From Gammaproteobacteria bacterium (GTDB lineage Bacteria; Pseudomonadota; Gammaproteobacteria; HK1), in NCBI GenBank assembly GCA_021773635.1, contig JAJFJV010000006.1, forward strand, positions 62,001 through 126,000: a stretch of DNA of 64,000 nucleotides. Direction: 5' to 3'. The notes below the pieces were generated by a model. The model made no database searches. It was not told the origin of the DNA and was given only the letters and a program-made list of their open reading frames with translations. Numbering within the stretch: position 1 is the first letter of the stretch; the number at the start of each line of letters is the position of its first letter. The position numbers and the translations under genes were made by a program. Shown here one piece after another: positions 60,135-64,000 of the stretch.

Positions 60135-61001
60135 ATGTCTGACGCACAGAGCGCTTATTACGTACCCGAAGGTAGTGCCTTACCCTTTGTTGGAACTGCG
60201 GGATTATTCATTTTGTTTGCCGGCTTTGGTGCCTTTTTGAATGGTGTCAGCGCGGGCTCAATGGCGATGCTGCTTGGCTTCGCCATTCTTCTGGTGATGA
60301 TCTTCGGCTGGTTTGGTGCGGTTATCCGTGAGAGCGAGGCCGGGCTATACAATGACAAGGTTGATCGGACCTATCGCTGGTCCATGGCATGGTTCATCTT
60401 CTCCGAGGTGGCATTTTTCGCGGCATTTTTTGGCACTCTTTACTATGTACGCAGCTTCTCTGTGCCGTGGCTCGGTGGACTGGGTAGCGAGGCGCTGACC
60501 GGTCAGCTCTTGCATCCGACATTTGAAGCGGTATGGCCCACCAACGGTCCGGGACAGTTGGGCGGACATTTCGAAGCCATGGGGGCTTGGGGTCTGCCGG
60601 CCTTGAATACCGTCATTCTTCTTTCCAGTGGCGCCACAGTCACCTGGGCACACTGGGGTTTGCTCAAGAATAATCGCACCCAGTTCACTCTGGGTCTGGC
60701 CCTTACGGTCATTTTGGGCGCATTGTTCATCGGCTTTCAGGCGACTGAATATGCCCATGGTTTCAGTGAACTAAACCTGACCCTGGAGTCTGGAATTTAC
60801 GGCTCTACCTTCTATATGTTGACCGGCTTTCATGGCTTGCACGTCACTATTGGGGCGATCATGCTGGCGGTGATATTTTTCCGCGCCCTGAAGGGGCATT
60901 TCACACCGGACAATCATTTCGCCTTCGAGGCAGTGGCCTGGTACTGGCACTTCGTGGACGTGGTGTGGCTTGGTCTGTTTATCTTTGTGTACTGGTTATA
61001 G
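60135..61001 (+). CDS. coxC: Cytochrome c oxidase subunit III
   Basis: Subunit III stabilises the oxidase and helps proton uptake. The 288-residue protein has seven membrane segments, with MAWFIFSEVAFFAAFFG, TFYMLTGFHGLHVTIGAIML and the C-terminal AFEAVAWYWHFVDVVWLGLFI as family marks. A clear terminator follows its stop. Confidence 0.97.
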   Translation: MSDAQSAYYVPEGSALPFVGTAGLFILFAGFGAFLNGVSAGSMAMLLGFAILLVMIFGWFGAVIRESEAGLYNDKVDRTYRWSMAWFIFSEVAFFAAFFGTLYYVRSFSVPWLGGLGSEALTGQLLHPTFEAVWPTNGPGQLGGHFEAMGAWGLPALNTVILLSSGATVTWAHWGLLKNNRTQFTLGLALTVILGALFIGFQATEYAHGFSELNLTLESGIYGSTFYMLTGFHGLHVTIGAIMLAVIFFRALKGHFTPDNHFAFEAVAWYWHFVDVVWLGLFIFVYWL

Positions 61002-61015
61002 CCAATCCGATAGTG

Positions 61016-61050
61016 AAAAAAGGCGCTACCATTGGTAGCGCCTTTTTTTT
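61016..61050. terminator. Bidirectional Rho-independent terminator after coxC
   Basis: GGCGCTACC and GGTAGCGCC form a perfect 9-base stem around a two-base AT loop, with an A-run before and eight Ts after. It can end the coxC transcript and, read on the other strand, the convergent DUF2909 gene. Confidence 0.95.
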
Positions 61051-61069
61051 GTGGCGTGAATTTGAAAAA

Positions 61070-61282
61070 TCATGGCGTAATACCGTGGGGCTGTATGACT
61101 CCCGCGGCGAACAGGCCAAGTAGCAGCAAGAATAGCCCGAGGGATAATCCGATACGTAACGTCAGCGCTTTTGCCGTCTTTTCGGGGCCACCTTTTTTGT
61201 TGTTGAGCATGGCAAATAGCGCCGAGCCCAGGCTTACTAGAATGGCAATGAATAATACAACTACGAGGTATTTTCCCAGCAT
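61070..61282 (-). CDS. DUF2909 (twin transmembrane) protein
   Basis: The 70-residue protein starts MLGKYLVVVLFIAILVSLGS, has two membrane segments separated by a short basic loop (NNKKGGPEKTAKA), and matches the small DUF2909 proteins found between coxC and surf1 in many gammaproteobacteria, always in the reverse direction. Its function is unknown. A link with the oxidase is inferred from location. Confidence 0.9.
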   Translation of the reverse strand: MLGKYLVVVLFIAILVSLGSALFAMLNNKKGGPEKTAKALTLRIGLSLGLFLLLLGLFAAGVIQPHGITP

Positions 61283-61354
61283 CGGCGTGCCTCCGGTGGT
61301 GATACCCGACAGTATAGGCCGGGCTGCTACTGTAGCGGGCGTTCGAGTGGCGTG

Positions 61355-62080
61355 ATGTCTGGCCGGAGTGGCGGAAGGTTATATAGGGCCGGCGTGTTTA
61401 TCGTCATTGTTGCCGCGGCGGGGTTGCTTGTTGGTCTCGGCGTCTGGCAACTATCGCGGGCAGCGGAGAAACAGGCGCTGGATGACAACTTTGCAGCCCG
61501 GGCGCAGCAGGCGCCAATGGTGCTTGATGGCCCGGCACCCGATTATGGGGTCCTGCGTTACCGGCGCTCGCGCCTGGCGGGTCACTTTATTTCGGGAAGT
61601 AACTTTTTACTCGACAATCGCACCTATCGTGGTGTGGCGGGCTACCATGTGTTGACCCCCATGCGATTGGCCCGTGGCGGGAATGCGGTGCTGGTCAACC
61701 GCGGCTGGCTGGCCGTGGGGCCAAGCCGTCAGCACTTGCCTGCTATCACAACGCCAGTTGATGAATTGCATCTGCAGGGGCTTATCACCTTGCCACCATC
61801 CGAGGTGGTACTGCTTGGCCCCGGCGGCTATGAGACCAGCGACTGGCCGCGGGTTGTCCAGTACGTGGGCATCAACCAGATAGAGCAGGCAACGGGCCTT
61901 AACCTGTTGCCTGTGGTGGTTCTGCTCGATCCTGATAGCCCCGGTGGCTTTATGCGTGCCTGGCAGCCGGTCGGTAGCAGTCTTGGCGCCGCAAAACATC
62001 GGGCTTATGCCATACAATGGTTCAGCCTGGCCGCCATCTTCCTGTTCGTGTGTTTCCTGATGGCGCGACGGGCCACCTAG
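61355..62080 (+). CDS. surf1: SURF1 family cytochrome oxidase biogenesis protein
   Basis: SURF1 helps insert haem A into subunit I. The 241-residue protein starts MSGRSGGRLYRAGVFIVIVA, has a membrane segment, the motif GVWQLSRAAEKQALDDN, and the conserved FLLDNRTYRGVAGYHVLTPM and VLVNRGWL. A second membrane segment lies at the C-terminus. A GTG one codon earlier is possible. It is divergent from DUF2909. Confidence 0.94.
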   Translation: MSGRSGGRLYRAGVFIVIVAAAGLLVGLGVWQLSRAAEKQALDDNFAARAQQAPMVLDGPAPDYGVLRYRRSRLAGHFISGSNFLLDNRTYRGVAGYHVLTPMRLARGGNAVLVNRGWLAVGPSRQHLPAITTPVDELHLQGLITLPPSEVVLLGPGGYETSDWPRVVQYVGINQIEQATGLNLLPVVVLLDPDSPGGFMRAWQPVGSSLGAAKHRAYAIQWFSLAAIFLFVCFLMARRAT

Positions 62081-62204
62081 CTCATCGGCGAAGTGGGCGG
62101 GAAATGTTTTTTCGACAGGTCGCTATTTTTTCCCACATTCATACGAAGTATTCACCGGGCCAGCTAGTGGCCTGGTGAGAAATTCAGGCCAGAGAAATCC
62201 CTTC

Positions 62205-62786
62205 ATGCTGACAAAACTTGTTAAAAAACGCCTTTACATGCTGGCAGTGCTTGGCCTGTTCATTGCGCCGGTGGCACTTTCCGTACTGCTGGTCTGGGGC
62301 CCTGAGGAATGGCGGCCTGCGGGCATGGCGAATCATGGCACCCTCATAAATCCTCCCCAGCCCTTTATCATGACGGGCCTGCAAGCCGAGAACGGCGGGG
62401 TCGTGAAGCTGGAGGGAAAGTGGACCCTGATAGTTATCGATCACGGTGCCCGATGTCTGGATGCTTGCCGTCAGGCGCTCCACGATACCCGCCAGATCCG
62501 TTTGGCGACGGGAAAAGATATAGGCCGGGTCAGGCGCCTGTATATATCTCAAAAACAGTTGTCGCCGGAAATGAAAAAACTGCTGCTGGAGCAACACCCG
62601 GAATTGTTAATGATGCGTACTGACAGTGACTGGAATAGCCAGTTCATTCCCCGACTGAAAAATCCCCTGGAAGCGGGTCGGGTTTACCTGGTGGATCCCC
62701 ACGGTTTGCTGATGATGTATTTTCCGGCGGGCCTGCCGGCAAAGGGATTGCTAAAAGACTTGCAGCGGTTGATGAAGGTGGCTTAG
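62205..62786 (+). CDS. SCO-like membrane-anchored protein of the oxidase cluster
   Basis: The 193-residue protein has one membrane segment (YMLAVLGLFIAPVALSVLLV) and a periplasmic domain with a thioredoxin-like layout: GKWTLIVIDHG, then ARCLDACRQALH, and YLVDPHGLLMMYFP near the end. The CX3C pair in RCLDAC resembles the copper-binding CX3C of SCO proteins. Proteins of this kind commonly follow surf1. It probably takes part in copper or redox handling for the CuA site, but this is inference. The ATG at 62205 sits just before the membrane segment. Confidence 0.78.
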   Translation: MLTKLVKKRLYMLAVLGLFIAPVALSVLLVWGPEEWRPAGMANHGTLINPPQPFIMTGLQAENGGVVKLEGKWTLIVIDHGARCLDACRQALHDTRQIRLATGKDIGRVRRLYISQKQLSPEMKKLLLEQHPELLMMRTDSDWNSQFIPRLKNPLEAGRVYLVDPHGLLMMYFPAGLPAKGLLKDLQRLMKVA

Positions 62787-62869
62787 GCAGTTGGCGTTCT
62801 TTGTCCTGAGCCGCGATAACTTCTCGGGCTATAATGCGATTCCCTGTAGCGTGCCGCCGAGACCTGTTG

Positions 62870-63775
62870 ATGCCTAACCCTGAACAGACTGCCGATATTT
62901 CCGTACCGGCCTCCGGCTGGCGTAATTACCTGGAATTGTGCAAGCCACGGGTGGTGATACTCATCGTGTTCACTGCCATCGTCGGTATGTTTCTGGCGAC
63001 CCCGGGTATGGTGCCGCTGAGCGCGCTTTTCTGGGGCAGCCTGGGTATTGGCCTTGCGGCCGCCTCCGGCGCAGCGGTTAATCATGTGGTTGACCAGCGT
63101 ATTGACGGGCTCATGGCCCGTACCCGACGGCGTCCTCTGCCCACCGGGGCCATTGATGCCCTCCCCGCCCTGCTCTTCGCCATCTTTCTCTGCGTGCTGT
63201 CGGCGGTCAGCCTGGGACTTTTCGTCAACGGGCTTACCGCCGCTCTGGCGGTTGCCTCCATGGTGGGCTACTCGGTGGTCTATACCATGTTTCTCAAACG
63301 CGCCACGCCACAGAATATCGTTATCGGTGGCGCCGCCGGCGCCATGCCCCCGGTACTGGGCTGGACCGCGGTAACGGGTAGTATCGACCCCAATGCCTGG
63401 CTGCTGTTTCTGATTATTTTTGCCTGGACGCCGCCACATTTCTGGGCGCTCGCCATTCATAGACAAAAAGATTACGCCAAGGCGGATATCCCCATGTTGC
63501 CGGTGACCCACGGTCTGGCCTTTACCCGCCTGCAAGTATTGCTCTATACGGTGGTATTGACGCTGGTGACCTTGCTGCCTTTTATCACCCGCATGAGTGG
63601 TCTGCTCTACCTTGCCGGTGTATTGGTGCTGGATGGCATCTTCCTTTATTACGCCATTGCCCTGTACGCGGGGAAGGACAAGAAGATCCCCATGAAGACC
63701 TTCAGCTATTCCATCCTTTACCTTATGGGCCTGTTTAGTTTCCTGCTGGTCGACCACTACTTTCGCCTTGCCTGA
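62870..63775 (+). CDS. ctaB: Protohaem IX farnesyltransferase (haem O synthase)
   Basis: CtaB (CyoE) attaches a farnesyl group to haem B to make haem O. The 301-residue UbiA-family enzyme has eight to nine membrane segments and the two Asp-rich motifs: VVDQRIDGLMARTRRRPLP near residue 80 and, later, HRQKDYAKADIPMLP. The ATG at 62870 was chosen because LCKPRVV homology starts shortly after; a longer frame lies upstream. A TATAAT hexamer occurs at 62830-62835. The usual ctaA gene before ctaB is missing here. Confidence 0.95.
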   Translation: MPNPEQTADISVPASGWRNYLELCKPRVVILIVFTAIVGMFLATPGMVPLSALFWGSLGIGLAAASGAAVNHVVDQRIDGLMARTRRRPLPTGAIDALPALLFAIFLCVLSAVSLGLFVNGLTAALAVASMVGYSVVYTMFLKRATPQNIVIGGAAGAMPPVLGWTAVTGSIDPNAWLLFLIIFAWTPPHFWALAIHRQKDYAKADIPMLPVTHGLAFTRLQVLLYTVVLTLVTLLPFITRMSGLLYLAGVLVLDGIFLYYAIALYAGKDKKIPMKTFSYSILYLMGLFSFLLVDHYFRLA

Positions 63776-63845
63776 GCTGTTTCCAGGCCCCTGGTGGCAT
63801 AACTTGCTGGCAGACCTGAATTGATGCCGATCGCGGGTTTCTGAG

Positions 63846-64000
63846 ATGCGTATGGGCGGTCTATCCGGCCGGCTCGTGCTCGTCGCCTTGTGTGCGGCAG
63901 CCATCATTAGCCTGAGCCGCGGCATCCGTCAGGTCTTTGGCCTTTTTCTCGCACCCATGTCCGCAGAGCTATCGCTTGGTCGGGGAAGCTTTGGTTTTGC
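63846..64000 (+). CDS. MFS transporter, N-terminal part only
   Basis: The first 51 codons are in the window: MRMGGLSGRLVLVALCAAAI, then SLSRGIRQVFGLFLAPMSAEL. This opening, with a first helix and GIRQxFGLFLAPMSAEL, is typical of one group of major facilitator transporters. The substrate cannot be inferred. It lies 70 bases after ctaB in the same direction. Confidence 0.75.
   Translation, partial: MRMGGLSGRLVLVALCAAAIISLSRGIRQVFGLFLAPMSAELSLGRGSFGF

Noticed and set aside
62783-63925. 380-codon minus-strand open frame opposite ctaB
   Set aside because: It mirrors the ctaB coding sequence and has a low-complexity, basic product; ctaB is unmistakable on the plus strand.

Overview
The window reads as a chromosomal segment of a gammaproteobacterium spanning the replication origin. 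The evidence is the order rpmH-rnpA-yidD-yidC-mnmE on one side and dnaA-dnaN-recF-gyrB on the other, a groESL operon with fxsA and cutA, an accB/accC/prmA/fis/purH/purD block, an msbA and LPS glycosyltransferase block, and an aa3-type cytochrome c oxidase cluster. Gene order resembles Chromatiales/Ectothiorhodospira-type lineages, but genus or order cannot be fixed from this sequence alone. I saw no rRNA, tRNA, insertion sequence or CRISPR array.

Layout. 1-3.0 kb: the end of a lutA-like gene, a heat-shock htpX broken by one frameshift, then hisB-hisH and a small secreted protein. 3.0-13.1 kb: a minus-strand type I secretion locus made of a small membrane protein, a 1988-residue RTX lipase-like exoprotein, HlyB and HlyD. 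13.4-15.2 kb: a three-gene unit (LsrG-like monooxygenase, iron alcohol dehydrogenase, 88-residue unknown). 15.2-23.9 kb: purD, purH, fis, a zinc-ribbon protein, prmA, accC, accB, aroQ, a solitary DsbD N-terminal domain and cutA. 24.1-26.8 kb: fxsA and groESL with a CIRCE operator plus a sigma32-like promoter. 26.9-31.0 kb: glnE, ilvE and a zf-CHCC protein. 31.1-40.5 kb: lipid A and surface polysaccharide genes (msbA, ELM1-like, four glycosyltransferases, an O-antigen ligase, wecB). 40.9-44.2 kb: a RidA protein, a small conserved unknown, an M48 protease and LemA. 44.3-54.6 kb: origin region, with DnaA boxes and two parS-like sites inside recF. 54.6-56.4 kb: comF and bioC. 56.7-63.8 kb: coxB, coxA, a small assembly protein, ctaG, coxC, DUF2909, surf1, a SCO-like protein and ctaB. 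An MFS gene runs off the end.

A recurring theme is that conserved clusters are present but lack an expected member at this site. There is no hisA/hisF after hisH, no dusB before fis, only the N-terminal domain of dsbD, no bioB/F/H between comF and bioC, and no ctaA before ctaB. The least ordinary loci are the RTX lipase with its coupled membrane protein, the solitary nDsbD, and the small uncharacterised genes at 2631, 13429 and 41279. I do not see a clearly new defence or mobile system.
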